47,812 nt of DNA from Fibrobacterota bacterium. Its GTDB lineage: Bacteria > Fibrobacterota > Chitinivibrionia > Chitinivibrionales > FEN-1185. The stretch's first letter is position 1; each line of letters starts with the position of its first letter. A model generated the notes under the pieces. It saw only the letters and a program-made list of their open reading frames with translations, made no database searches and was not told the origin of the DNA. A program made the translations under genes and the position numbers. Where the stretch lies: positions 1-47,812 of the forward strand of contig PLWQ01000032.1 in the NCBI GenBank assembly GCA_003165595.1, given 5' to 3'. Of the stretch, positions 40,161 through 47,812 are shown one piece after another.

Positions 40161-40277
40161 TCACCCACACAAAACCCCGATGGCTCTAATATCATAGAAG
40201 AGGGACCGGTTGCTGACGGGGAAAGCTGGGAAGTACGTGCCGGGAAGATCGCCCGCGAATTGGTCGGCCGGCACCGG

Positions 40278-41870
40278 CTACATTCCGCTTTTCTTCGCGC
40301 CTATCGCGTAAAAAGCATTCACCCCGAATTCCATTGCGCCTTCGGGCCTGCTTTGCATAAGCGAACAAAATCCAAGCAGAAGGTCCACGCCCGCGGTCCG
40401 GTTGAAAAAGGTCGCCCCGGTGCCAATTGTAAAGCGGCTGATCCGCACGTCGCCGCCGAGCGTCGGACGGTACGGGCTTTCGCTTCCTGATCTGAGCGCG
40501 CCGGACGACAGCGCCGTGAAATCCCTGAACTCGTCGCCGTAATACGCGCCGAAGCGGCTGTCGGTGCGGATATTGACATAGCCGAGCCGGCCGAAAATCT
40601 CAATTGACTGAGGAATACGCAACGCGGGAATCGCATGGATGTTTGCCTCGAGTCCCAGAGCGATGCGGTCGAATCCCCGTTGTGAATTGGGGTATCCGAC
40701 ACCCTTTTCGTACGAAAGCCCGAAGAAGTCGTGTCCGTACTCCAGAAAGGCCCGCCCGTAGTTCCACATTGTTACTGCCGAGCCTGCTCCAAGGGTGAAG
40801 CACGAAATAGTCCAGCCGCTGTCGCTGCGTACGGGACCGTAGTCGAGCGGATAGTTTTTGTCGCCGGGCACGCGCCGGTTCACCGCCGACCGCATGAAGG
40901 CGAGAGACAGCGCAGGTTGACACACAATACCGGCAAACGCCGGGATGCTGCCGACCGTGTTCCACGAGGCATACAAGCTGTCGGCAACAACCGCGTCCTC
41001 GTTGCCGTCCGGTGCGGCGGACGGTTTTGCGACATACACGAAATGGTTCTGTGCAACGTCCAGCGACAAGATGCTTCGCACCGGCAGTGACCCTCCGCCA
41101 ACGCTGATGTCGCCTCCATAGGTGGGTATGGTGCCGTAGAAGAAACGGTCCTCGGTGAGGCCGACGGTATCGCGCAGAGAATCGAGCGCGGCGGTCACTC
41201 CGCCCCGTATGCCGATTCGCACCAGGGGATGCACTTGACTTCCAAGATACGCGGACAGCGCGGTAAGGCCCAGGTGAGTTCTCGTTGCGGATTGTCCTGT
41301 GGTACCCTGCTGCGTCCCGACAAATCCCTGCGCAAGCACGCCGAAGCGAAAGTATTTGCCCGGGGTTTGCGCGGCCGACATCAGCCCGAACCGGTGCAGC
41401 GGAGACAGCGCGGTTCCCGCGGCATCGGATTTTTCGGACAGCCACGACGGTTCGTAGAACAACCGGAGATACATGACCTCGCGCTTGCCGACGAGGATGT
41501 CGGGCAGTGAGGCAACCTGGGCATTGCGGGACATGCTATCGCCAGAGCCCGATTCGTTGTAGCTCTTGAATCCCAGCGAGAAGCGCATGTCTGCGTTTTC
41601 CGCGTCGAGCATACCCAGCGGCGAGCCGCACAGGTTCCATTCATTGTACAAAGTCGTATCGGTAAATGCAGGATTGCCCATTGCCTGGCGTTCGATTGCG
41701 GGAGGCGTAACCAGCCCTGTTTCGCTCACTCCTGCGCACGCCGAGCTTGCCAACAGGAACAGGAGAACAACCGGTACCTGTGGCCGCCGGCCCTCGCCGG
41801 TTCCGGCCGCCCCGAGGAGCGGCTGTTCGGAAGAAAAATGAGCGTCTGCGCGAAGCTGCCTGGCGTTCAT
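40278..41870 (-). CDS. Outer-membrane beta-barrel protein, unknown function
   Basis: 530 residues. The hydrophobic signal VPVVLLFLLASSACA sits at 32-46 after an unusually long charged N-terminus, so the true start may be a downstream alternative codon. The mature part alternates short amphipathic strands (FSLGFKSYNES, VMYLRLFYEPSW, YFRFGVLAQGF, IEIFGRLGYVNI, RPTLGGDVRISRFTIGTGATFF) and ends MEFGVNAFYAIGAKKSGM, typical of barrels annotated in Fibrobacteres. The ATG overlaps the stop of the FmdB gene by 4 bases (ATGA). Cargo unknown. Confidence 0.7.
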   Translation of the reverse strand: MNARQLRADAHFSSEQPLLGAAGTGEGRRPQVPVVLLFLLASSACAGVSETGLVTPPAIERQAMGNPAFTDTTLYNEWNLCGSPLGMLDAENADMRFSLGFKSYNESGSGDSMSRNAQVASLPDILVGKREVMYLRLFYEPSWLSEKSDAAGTALSPLHRFGLMSAAQTPGKYFRFGVLAQGFVGTQQGTTGQSATRTHLGLTALSAYLGSQVHPLVRIGIRGGVTAALDSLRDTVGLTEDRFFYGTIPTYGGDISVGGGSLPVRSILSLDVAQNHFVYVAKPSAAPDGNEDAVVADSLYASWNTVGSIPAFAGIVCQPALSLAFMRSAVNRRVPGDKNYPLDYGPVRSDSGWTISCFTLGAGSAVTMWNYGRAFLEYGHDFFGLSYEKGVGYPNSQRGFDRIALGLEANIHAIPALRIPQSIEIFGRLGYVNIRTDSRFGAYYGDEFRDFTALSSGALRSGSESPYRPTLGGDVRISRFTIGTGATFFNRTAGVDLLLGFCSLMQSRPEGAMEFGVNAFYAIGAKKSGM

Positions 41871-42388
41871 AGTTCGTACACCGTTTCGTCCCGGGTTGGT
41901 TGCGCTTTGCGAAGAGCGCCGGTTCTTGCAGTTTCCTTCTTTTCCGGCAGGACAAACGGATCTTCGTTTTCGAGCGCATCGCCCATCTCGGCCTCTATCG
42001 CCTCGGGATCCTCTCCGGTTTCCAGCCTGCTGAGAGCCTCATTCATCTTTTCGGTATAGTGCAAGCCGGTCATATCCGAGAACTTCCTCATAAGATTGGC
42101 CGCCTGGTGAGGATCGTCTTCGCTCAGGTGTTCGGCTTCACCGGCCAGGGCTTCCATTGCTTTTGTCATCTTTGCCTCGTCGATGGGCAGATCGTCCCGT
42201 CTACGCCCGTCTGAATCCTCGCCCCCGCTTTTTGCCGCTCTCCCGGTTACTGCGAAAAGGGAAATCCGTCGCTCAAGCTTTCGTACACGGCATTTGGGAC
42301 AGTCCGGGATTGTCTCGGTATTGACGCGGCGAGAGAAAAAATTGAAAATCACATTGCAGTCGGGACAATAGAATTCGTAAAAAGGCAT
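41867..42388 (-). CDS. FmdB-type zinc-ribbon protein
   Basis: 173 residues; ATG after GGAGGG. The first 40 residues are the FmdB/CxxC zinc ribbon: MPFYEFYCPDCNVIFNF (Cys8, Cys11) and IPDCPKCRVRKLERRIS. The remainder is helical and acidic (MTKAMEALAGEAEHLSEDDPHQAANLMRKFSDMTG), a common tail in this family. Binding partner unknown; FmdB proteins are often called regulators without proof. Cotranscribed with the barrel gene. Confidence 0.85.
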   Translation of the reverse strand: MPFYEFYCPDCNVIFNFFSRRVNTETIPDCPKCRVRKLERRISLFAVTGRAAKSGGEDSDGRRRDDLPIDEAKMTKAMEALAGEAEHLSEDDPHQAANLMRKFSDMTGLHYTEKMNEALSRLETGEDPEAIEAEMGDALENEDPFVLPEKKETARTGALRKAQPTRDETVYEL

Positions 42389-42575
42389 GAACGACCCTCC
42401 ATTATCCGTACCGGGACTTCCAATGCGGCAGGATGTTTAAAAAATAACTCCTGAACACGCGCGAGATGTGTGCGCAGCGGAAAATCAAAAAAGTAAACGC
42501 AACGCCCTCGCAAAATGCGATATTGTTGGCAAACGTTTCCGCTGGTGTTCGCAACCTATGCAAAAGGAGCCGATC

Positions 42576-42881
42576 ATGCCGAATCCGCTGTCTGCCATGT
42601 ACAAACTGGACCCAGGCCTTCAGTCTCACATGGATGCCGTCAACAAATTTGTTTATTCCGAAGGCGCGCTTCCGAGGAAATACAAACTCATTATCGCCCT
42701 GGCGTTCGACGCGGCGCACGGCGCAGAGCTGGGTGTGAAGTCGCTTGCCGCTTCGGCAATGCAGGCCGGCGCGACAAAAGAGGAAATCGTGGAAGCCGTG
42801 CGCGTTGCGTACCTTCTGAGCGGCGTCCCCGCATTGTTTACAGCGTCGCAGGGGTTGGCCGGGCTGGCAGGGGAGGCGTAG
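42576..42881 (+). CDS. Carboxymuconolactone decarboxylase-like protein without CxxC
   Basis: 101 residues from ATG at 42,576 (AAAAGGAG upstream). The CMD/AhpD-like fold is seen in LPRKYKLIIALAFDAAHGAELGVKSLAASAMQAGATKEEIVEAVRVAYLLSGVPALF. AhpD-like redox members carry a CxxC where this chain has AAHGAELG, so no Cys remains anywhere. It cannot do thiol-based peroxide chemistry; decarboxylase-type or unknown activity is likelier. A strong hairpin terminates the transcript. Confidence 0.78.
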   Translation: MPNPLSAMYKLDPGLQSHMDAVNKFVYSEGALPRKYKLIIALAFDAAHGAELGVKSLAASAMQAGATKEEIVEAVRVAYLLSGVPALFTASQGLAGLAGEA

Positions 42882-42890
42882 CCCCGGCGA

Positions 42891-42920
42891 AAGCCCCCCG
42901 CAGCTTGCTGCGGGGGGCTT
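42891..42920 (+). terminator. Very stable hairpin after the CMD-like gene
   Basis: AAGCCCCCCGCAGC (42,891-42,904) and GCTGCGGGGGGCTT (42,907-42,920) pair perfectly over 14 bp; only two bases separate the arms. It starts 10 bases after the stop. No T-run follows, but position and stability support a terminator. Confidence 0.6.
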
Positions 42921-43016
42921 CACTGGTCCTGCCACGGTATATTTTAGGAATGGCGGAATGCCCAACCCCGCATGCGATTGACAATAATCAAGAAACCATT
43001 TTGAAAGAGGTTTGCG

Positions 43017-43652
43017 ATGAAAATGCGCAGCTACGTTACGGTCGCCGTAGGTCTGTTCTGCATCATTGCGCTGCTGCAAGGCTGCGCAACTTCTGGACTC
43101 GTGAAACAGTGGAGTGACACTTCATTTCGTGGCCCATCACTTTCCAATATTCTTGTCGTTGCTGTCGCTAAAGACCCCGTGAAGCGTCGCGTATGGGAAG
43201 ATGCTTTCGTGGCAGGGCTGGCCAAACTTGCGGTGAACGCCGTGCCGTCCTACCGGCTGTTTCCCGAGGCAATACCGGACTCCAGTCAAATGCCCGCGGC
43301 CGTGGCGCAATACGCCTTTAACGGAATTATCGTTACGCGTCGGCTTCCCAAAACAGTCTCAACGACTTATGTGGCGGGCTATGTCAGCACGGAGTCCGAA
43401 ACAAAATATAGCAGGCGCAGGCAGGAATTTAGAACCTACTATCACGACGTTGAGCATCCGGGGTACATTGACACCCAGAAAGTCGCCAATCGATCGATTG
43501 ACGTATGGACTGCTGGCGCCGACAGCAGGCCGATCTGGAGCGCGGTGAGCGAGACGACGGAACCAACCACGCTCGAAGACATGAACCGGGACGTCGTCAA
43601 CCTGGTTGTGGGCGATCTTCTGAGGAAGGGCCTGGTCATCAAAGCCAAGTGA
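43017..43652 (+). CDS. Lipoprotein, DUF4136-like
   Basis: 211 residues; ATG after AAAGAGG. Lipobox LLQGC (Cys23), with the start CATSGLVKQWSDTSFRGPSLSNILVVAVAKDPVKRRVWEDAF typical of small lipoproteins with a DUF4136-like fold. A TTYVAGYVSTESETKYSRRRQEFRTYYH middle and a DVWTAGADSRPIWSAVSETTEP end follow. Probably attached to the outer membrane; function unknown. Confidence 0.75.
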   Translation: MKMRSYVTVAVGLFCIIALLQGCATSGLVKQWSDTSFRGPSLSNILVVAVAKDPVKRRVWEDAFVAGLAKLAVNAVPSYRLFPEAIPDSSQMPAAVAQYAFNGIIVTRRLPKTVSTTYVAGYVSTESETKYSRRRQEFRTYYHDVEHPGYIDTQKVANRSIDVWTAGADSRPIWSAVSETTEPTTLEDMNRDVVNLVVGDLLRKGLVIKAK

Positions 43653-43790
43653 TTTGCTGATGCCGAAGTCGCGCTGCCGCGGTTCCGTGGGAAATCCGAT
43701 TTTCACACCAAAGCACCTCTCGGCGGAACCGCTCCCTCGCGCCGCGTTCGCGTCGGAGGAGGCAAACGAACGGAAGCGCGACGGTCCCAG

Positions 43791-45239
43791 TCACCCCAGC
43801 TGTTTACTCTTCGTCAACTCCTGGGTCGCAAACCCCAATTTCAACAGCGTGTCTTCGCGCCACTTGGGCGCCATGAACTGCACGCCCACGGGAATGCCGT
43901 CGGCTTTTCCGCAGGGAACGGAAATGCCCGGAATGCCGGCGAGGTTTGCCGAAACGGTGTAGATATCGGTGAGGTACATCTGGAGGGGATCGTTGCACTT
44001 TTCGCCTATCCGGAACGCGGGCGCGGGTGCGACCGGTGAGACCACCGCGTCGCACTGGGTAAATGCATTGTCGAAGTCCCGGGCGATAAGCGTGCGCACG
44101 CGGGCCGCCTTGAGGTAGTACGCGTCGTAGTAACCGGACGAAAGCACATAGGTGCCCAGCATGATGCGGCGCTTTACTTCTGCGCCGAATCCCTCACGCC
44201 GCGTGGTCCGGTACATGTCGATGAGGGACTTCGGGTTTGCGCTCCGGTACCCGTACTTGACGCCGTCGTAACGGGCAAGGTTGCTCGAAGCCTCGGCCGT
44301 GCACACGATGTAATAGGTAGCTATGCCATAGCCGAGGTTGGGCAGGGAGACGGGAACCGTCTTGCATCCGGCCTGCGCAAGTCTTGCCAAAAGGGATTCG
44401 ATGGGTCCGCGCACTTCGGGTGACAGGCCCTGGGCAAAGTACTCCTTTGGAACGCCGACGGCGAGCCCGTTTACCGCTCCCGCGTAAAGATCGTCGCTGT
44501 CTGTAAACTGCTTGCCGGCGCAGGTGGAGTCTCGTTTGTCCGGAACCGAAAGCACCGAGAGGAGCAGGCCGATGTCGCGCACGTCGGATGCGATGGGGCC
44601 GATCTGGTCGAGCGACGATGCGAACGCAACCAGGCCGTACCGCGACACGCGCCCGTAGGTGGGCTTGAGCCCGACGCAGCCGCAATGGCAGCACGGCTGG
44701 CGAATGGATCCGCCGGTGTCCGAGCCGAGCGCCAGGGGAACCATGCCTGCCGCAACAGCGGCCGCGCTGCCGCCGCTCGATCCGCCCGGGATATGGTCCG
44801 GGTTATTGGGATTTCTGGTCGCGCCGAAATAGGAGTTCTCGGTGCTCGACCCCATGGCGAATTCGTCGAGGTTCGTTTTTCCCACAATGACGGCGCCTGC
44901 CGCAACCAGTGCCTCGACGACCGTGGCATCATAGGGCGGAACGAAGTTTTCGAGGATTTTCGACGCGCACGTGGTGGCGACGCCCGCGGTGACGATGTTG
45001 TCCTTGACCGCCACGGGAATGCCGAAGAGCGGCATTGATTCCCTGGCTGCCAAGGGGAGTTTGTCAAGATACTCGGCTCGATAAAGCGCTGCTTCGGGCT
45101 GTGTCGAGATAAAGGCGTGCAGCGCGCCGTCCTGCGCGGCGATACGGTCGAGGGCCCGCTTTACGAGCTCACGCGCCGTCACCGTGCCCCTGCGGCATTG
45201 TGCGGCCGTGCCGGCCGCGGGCTCCGTAAGAAAAGTCAT
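43791..45239 (-). CDS. gatA: Glutamyl-tRNA(Gln) amidotransferase subunit A
   Basis: 482 residues from ATG at 45,239 (AAGGA upstream). Amidase signature with the Ser-cisSer-Lys triad: IPVAVKDNIVTAG (Lys), GGSSGGSAAAVAAGMVPLALGSDTGGSIRQP (both Ser). The KPTYGRVSRYGL segment is typical of GatA. GatA releases ammonia from glutamine for transamidation of Glu-tRNA(Gln). gatB and gatC are not in the window. The unusual PCCHCGCVGLKP, with four Cys, replaces a motif that is usually less Cys-rich (PAAFCGVVGLKP). DUF4321 lies directly upstream. Confidence 0.94.
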   Translation of the reverse strand: MTFLTEPAAGTAAQCRRGTVTARELVKRALDRIAAQDGALHAFISTQPEAALYRAEYLDKLPLAARESMPLFGIPVAVKDNIVTAGVATTCASKILENFVPPYDATVVEALVAAGAVIVGKTNLDEFAMGSSTENSYFGATRNPNNPDHIPGGSSGGSAAAVAAGMVPLALGSDTGGSIRQPCCHCGCVGLKPTYGRVSRYGLVAFASSLDQIGPIASDVRDIGLLLSVLSVPDKRDSTCAGKQFTDSDDLYAGAVNGLAVGVPKEYFAQGLSPEVRGPIESLLARLAQAGCKTVPVSLPNLGYGIATYYIVCTAEASSNLARYDGVKYGYRSANPKSLIDMYRTTRREGFGAEVKRRIMLGTYVLSSGYYDAYYLKAARVRTLIARDFDNAFTQCDAVVSPVAPAPAFRIGEKCNDPLQMYLTDIYTVSANLAGIPGISVPCGKADGIPVGVQFMAPKWREDTLLKLGFATQELTKSKQLG

Positions 45240-45256
45240 TCGAACGGTCCTTGCGT

Positions 45257-45556
45257 TTACTTGTACCACCGGAAGAGGTAGAGGCTCACGAAGACGCCGA
45301 TCACCGACAGAAGATTGAATTTCATCTGAAATCCGAGCTGGAATTTGATGGCCGCGAGATCGATGAGCATCGGCTTGTTGTTGACAAAATCACCGAATCC
45401 GAAGGAAATAAAATTGTAGGTGAAAAAGGTCTTCACGACATTGCTGCCTCCGGGAACAAGGCCAACGAGCGTGCCGAGATATGAGCCGATAAGGATTCCC
45501 ACGATAACGATGAGGACAAGGGTCCAGAAATTGCGTTCCTTAAGGCCTACTGCCAT
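45257..45556 (-). CDS. DUF4321 membrane protein
   Basis: 99 residues. NFWTLVLIVIVGILIGSYLGTLVGLVPG is an N-terminal transmembrane helix; NLLSVIGVFVSLYLFRWYK is a second at the C-terminus. Between them FFTYNFISFGFGDF and LIDLAAIKFQLGFQMKFN match the DUF4321 pattern. Function unknown. It lies 17 bases upstream of gatA in the same operon, as in several clostridial and FCB genomes. Confidence 0.8.
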   Translation of the reverse strand: MAVGLKERNFWTLVLIVIVGILIGSYLGTLVGLVPGGSNVVKTFFTYNFISFGFGDFVNNKPMLIDLAAIKFQLGFQMKFNLLSVIGVFVSLYLFRWYK

Positions 45557-45739
45557 GGTATCTTCCTTTTTCGGGGTTTGAGTGTGTGCGTTGTGCGCAA
45601 ATCAGGGCGCGGACCGGCCGACGGATTGCGGTACCTCAACAATATACTTCTTACCCCGCTTTTCTTTGCCCTCTCCGGGTTTGTTCAACGAATTTTTAAC
45701 CGGTCACTCGCTCAAGTCGCGACTCCCGTCCGCGGCGCT

Positions 45740-46978
45740 TCACCGTTTTTCCTTGTATTCGCCAAGCACAATGGTGTTTTGCATCGGCTTGCCCTTGCGA
45801 ACATAGCCTATGACAACCGAATCGCCCACAAAATAGTCGAGAAAGAATCCTCCGATGTCGGCCGAACTGTTGATGGGCCGGTTGCCCATCTGGACGATGA
45901 TGTCCCCTCGAAGGAGCCTGGCCGCTTCGCCGGGGCTGCTTTTTGATATTTCCGATACGACAACCCCCGCGGTCTTCCCGTAGCCGAGCGCATGGGCGAT
46001 GGGCTTGGTAAGGTCCTGCACCGATATGCCTGTGTATATGAGCCGCCGTTTGCCGTAGGTGATGAGCTCCTTTGACACCCGCTTTGCCCGGTCTATGGGA
46101 ATGGCGAATCCGATGCCGATTGACCCGCGATAGTTGTCGCTTCCCGTAAAGATGAAGGTATTGATACCAACCACTTCGCCGAGCGCATTGACGAGCGGTC
46201 CGCCCGAATTGCCCTGGTTGATCGCGGCGTCGGTCTGTATCATGCCCTGGTAGTAGACACCCTCGCTCGGCGCGAAGTTGCGGTCTACCGCGGAAATCAC
46301 CCCCAGCGTCACGGTTGGCCGCGCGTCGTTGATGAAGAACCCGAAGGGATTGCCGATGGCGATGGCCCATTCGCCGATCATGAGCTTGTCGGATTCTCCG
46401 AGCTTTGCAGACGGGAAGCTTGCGCCCTTCACGGTGATAACGGCCAGATCGGTCTGCGGGTCGACGCCCACGGTTTTCCCCTCGATCTGGGTGCCGTCGG
46501 AGAGCGTCACGAACAGTTTCTGCGCCTGCTCGACGACATGGTAGTTGGTGAGAATGTATCCGTCCTTGCTGAAAAAGAATCCCGATCCCATGCGCTCCAC
46601 TTCGCGCACGCGGGGCACGAGCTCGGGGCTAAAGAAGAAATCGAAAAACTCGTCGGACGAGTACGCGCGGCGCACCACCTGCAATTGCGTCACCACGATG
46701 CCCACCACGCTCGGAGACACCAGTCTGGTGGCCCGCACGATGGCGTTGCTGCGGGAGGAGGTGACGTTGTCGGCCGCGATCGCCGCGGCAGTTTCTCTGC
46801 CCGAAACGCTTGCGGCGGCATCGGCAGCGCCGGACTGCGCCGGCTGTGCCATCTGGGGCAAATAGAACCTGCGGAAGAATTCTACCCCGGTTATGCCGCC
46901 CGCGACAAGCCCGAGCAGCAGAAGCAGAGCATACAAGCCGGCCTTGCCGGAGTCGGACCGCACACAACGTTTCGGCAT
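45740..46978 (-). CDS. HtrA/DegQ-like serine protease
   Basis: 412 residues from ATG at 46,978 (AAGGATCAGGA upstream). An N-terminal membrane anchor (LYALLLLLGLVAGGITGVEFF) places the protease in the periplasm. Trypsin-like triad: His in LTNYHVVE, Asp in DPQTDLAVI, Ser in INQGNSGGPLVN. One PDZ domain (about 310-405; LIYTGISVQDL, ISKSSPGEAARLLRGDIIVQMGNRPI) recognises misfolded or specific substrates. Part of envelope stress control. Cotranscribed with truA. Confidence 0.93.
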   Translation of the reverse strand: MPKRCVRSDSGKAGLYALLLLLGLVAGGITGVEFFRRFYLPQMAQPAQSGAADAAASVSGRETAAAIAADNVTSSRSNAIVRATRLVSPSVVGIVVTQLQVVRRAYSSDEFFDFFFSPELVPRVREVERMGSGFFFSKDGYILTNYHVVEQAQKLFVTLSDGTQIEGKTVGVDPQTDLAVITVKGASFPSAKLGESDKLMIGEWAIAIGNPFGFFINDARPTVTLGVISAVDRNFAPSEGVYYQGMIQTDAAINQGNSGGPLVNALGEVVGINTFIFTGSDNYRGSIGIGFAIPIDRAKRVSKELITYGKRRLIYTGISVQDLTKPIAHALGYGKTAGVVVSEISKSSPGEAARLLRGDIIVQMGNRPINSSADIGGFFLDYFVGDSVVIGYVRKGKPMQNTIVLGEYKEKR

Positions 46979-46991
46979 GATTCCTGATCCT

Positions 46992-47723
46992 TTACTTTTG
47001 AGGATATTCCACGTGGTCGAGCACCAGCCCGCACGCCGGCGCCGTTTCGCCCACGGCATTTCTGTCTTTGCTTTCGATGATGTCGCGCATTGTGGCGGTG
47101 AGTTTTCCCCTGCCGATGTCGACAAGCGTACCCACGATGGAACGCACCATTTTGTAAATGAACCGGTCGGCCGTTATCGTAAAGACCCGCAGGTCGCGCT
47201 CCTGGGCCAGCGACGCGTCCCGTACCGTGCAGACCATGTTGTTGGTGGATGTGCCGGCGGCGCAAAACGCCGAGAAATCGTGCGTGCCCAGAAGACCCGG
47301 GATGTTCGCGCTCACCTTGTCCCAATCCACTTCGTAAAAGACCATCCAGACCCTCTTGTAAAGAAGCGGCCGCTTTCTGAGCGCCATGGAATACCGGTAC
47401 CGTCTTCCAACCGCCGAATAGCGCGCATGAAAGTCCGGGGCCGCGGGTGCAAGGCCGTACACGCATATGTCGTCGTCGAGCACGGCGTTTACCGAACGCT
47501 CGCACCGCGCAGCGTCTACGGCCGCGTCGATGTCCACGTGCGCGCCCTGGCCGGCCGCGTGCACGCCCGCATCGGTGCGGCCCGCGCCCGTCACCTTGCA
47601 CTCGCCGCGCGTCACCGTGGTGAACGCGGCGCTCAGCGCGTCCTGGATGCTCGGCGCGTTTTCCTGCGACTGCCACCCGCCGTAGCGCGTGCCGTCGTAT
47701 TCGACCCGGAAGAAATAGCGCAT
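46992..47723 (-). CDS. truA: tRNA pseudouridine(38-40) synthase TruA
   Basis: 243 residues starting MRYFFRVEYDGTRYGGWQSQ, as in TruA. Catalytic Asp in TGAGRTDAGVHA; other motifs are DFHARYSAVGRRYRYSM, HDFSAFCAAG and FIYKMVRSIVGTLVDIGRGKL. It isomerises uridines 38-40 of the tRNA anticodon arm. Thirteen bases separate it from htrA. Confidence 0.95.
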   Translation of the reverse strand: MRYFFRVEYDGTRYGGWQSQENAPSIQDALSAAFTTVTRGECKVTGAGRTDAGVHAAGQGAHVDIDAAVDAARCERSVNAVLDDDICVYGLAPAAPDFHARYSAVGRRYRYSMALRKRPLLYKRVWMVFYEVDWDKVSANIPGLLGTHDFSAFCAAGTSTNNMVCTVRDASLAQERDLRVFTITADRFIYKMVRSIVGTLVDIGRGKLTATMRDIIESKDRNAVGETAPACGLVLDHVEYPQK

Positions 47724-47776
47724 CGGTCCCTGCCGTGAAAATGCCGTGCTCGCGCCGCGTAAAGCAGCTCCGGTCC

Positions 47777-47812
47777 AATCCCAAAGTTTGCGGATTCCCC
47801 GAAGCTTGCTTC
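47777..47812. repeat. Repeat C, copy 2 (cut by window end)
   Basis: AATCCCAAAGTTTGC and CGAAGCTTG.TTC match the reverse complement of 29,746-29,779. The window ends inside it, so the second arm is not seen. No gene can be supported between 47,724 and 47,812. Confidence 0.5.

Noticed and set aside
46891-47784. Long minus-strand frame over truA and the htrA start
   Set aside because: It is rich in Arg/Gly/His low-complexity sequence and out of frame with two clear genes.

Overview
The window is a piece of bacterial chromosome. About 36 kb (11,682 onward) is compact, GC-rich housekeeping sequence. About 11.6 kb on the left has visibly lower GC and looks like a mobile element joined to a tRNA-Glu gene. 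The host is probably a Gram-negative member of the FCB group, with Fibrobacterota (Chitinispirillia-like) my best guess. The grounds are LolC/E and LolD, many lipoproteins and outer-membrane barrels, a secretion-tail domain of the Por/type IX kind, McsA/McsB, a yeast-type chorismate mutase and a DUF4321 protein beside gatA. The phylum is inference.

Region 1 (1-11,681): an integrated element whose left end is outside the window. All its genes read rightward. The left half carries a TnpV-like protein, an SRAP (HMCES/YedK) DNA-protein crosslink protein, a secreted repeat protein with a sorting tail, a membrane protein and a small serine recombinase. The right half is ordered like a phage satellite: excisionase-like HTH protein, structured leader, HTH replication-type protein, prim-pol, terminase small subunit, AlpA/Xis-like HTH protein, tyrosine integrase. 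The integrase stops about 80 bp from the 3' end of tRNA-Glu(UUC). No capsid, tail or large-terminase gene is visible.

Region 2 (11,682-24,064, plus strand): glycosyltransferase-like protein, two thioredoxins (one a lipoprotein), lysS-lolC/E-lolD, mcsA-mcsB, the selenium-linked pair YedF/DUF3343, then an oxidative-stress group (rubrerythrin, rubredoxin, a tiny Cys-rich protein, zwf, a ferritin-like protein) and an Smr protein. Three families of short intergenic repeats occur here and further right.

Region 3 (24,129-32,160, minus strand): cell-envelope genes. These include a 984-residue barrel/pseudo-5'-nucleotidase/TolB-propeller fusion, a radical SAM protein, a GyrI-like protein, two paralogous lipoproteins and a CsgG-like protein. 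The most notable gene is a DUF1573 protein (28,873-29,631) with an in-frame TGA exactly where the family has the first Cys of its CGC motif. A hairpin fitting the bacterial SECIS pattern follows directly. I read it as a candidate exported selenoprotein; the selenium-linked genes in region 2 are consistent with that.

Region 4 (32,302-39,956): aromatic amino-acid genes (chorismate mutase, tyrA-ACT, an EPSP-synthase-like protein lacking most active-site residues, and convergent pheA), plus nadK-recN and an NlpC/P60 lipoprotein. Region 5 (40,003-47,812): a roughly 160-nt hairpin that may be a structured RNA, an outer-membrane protein with an FmdB protein, a carboxymuconolactone-decarboxylase-like protein, a lipoprotein, gatA-DUF4321 and htrA-truA. 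I found no CRISPR array, rRNA gene or insertion sequence.
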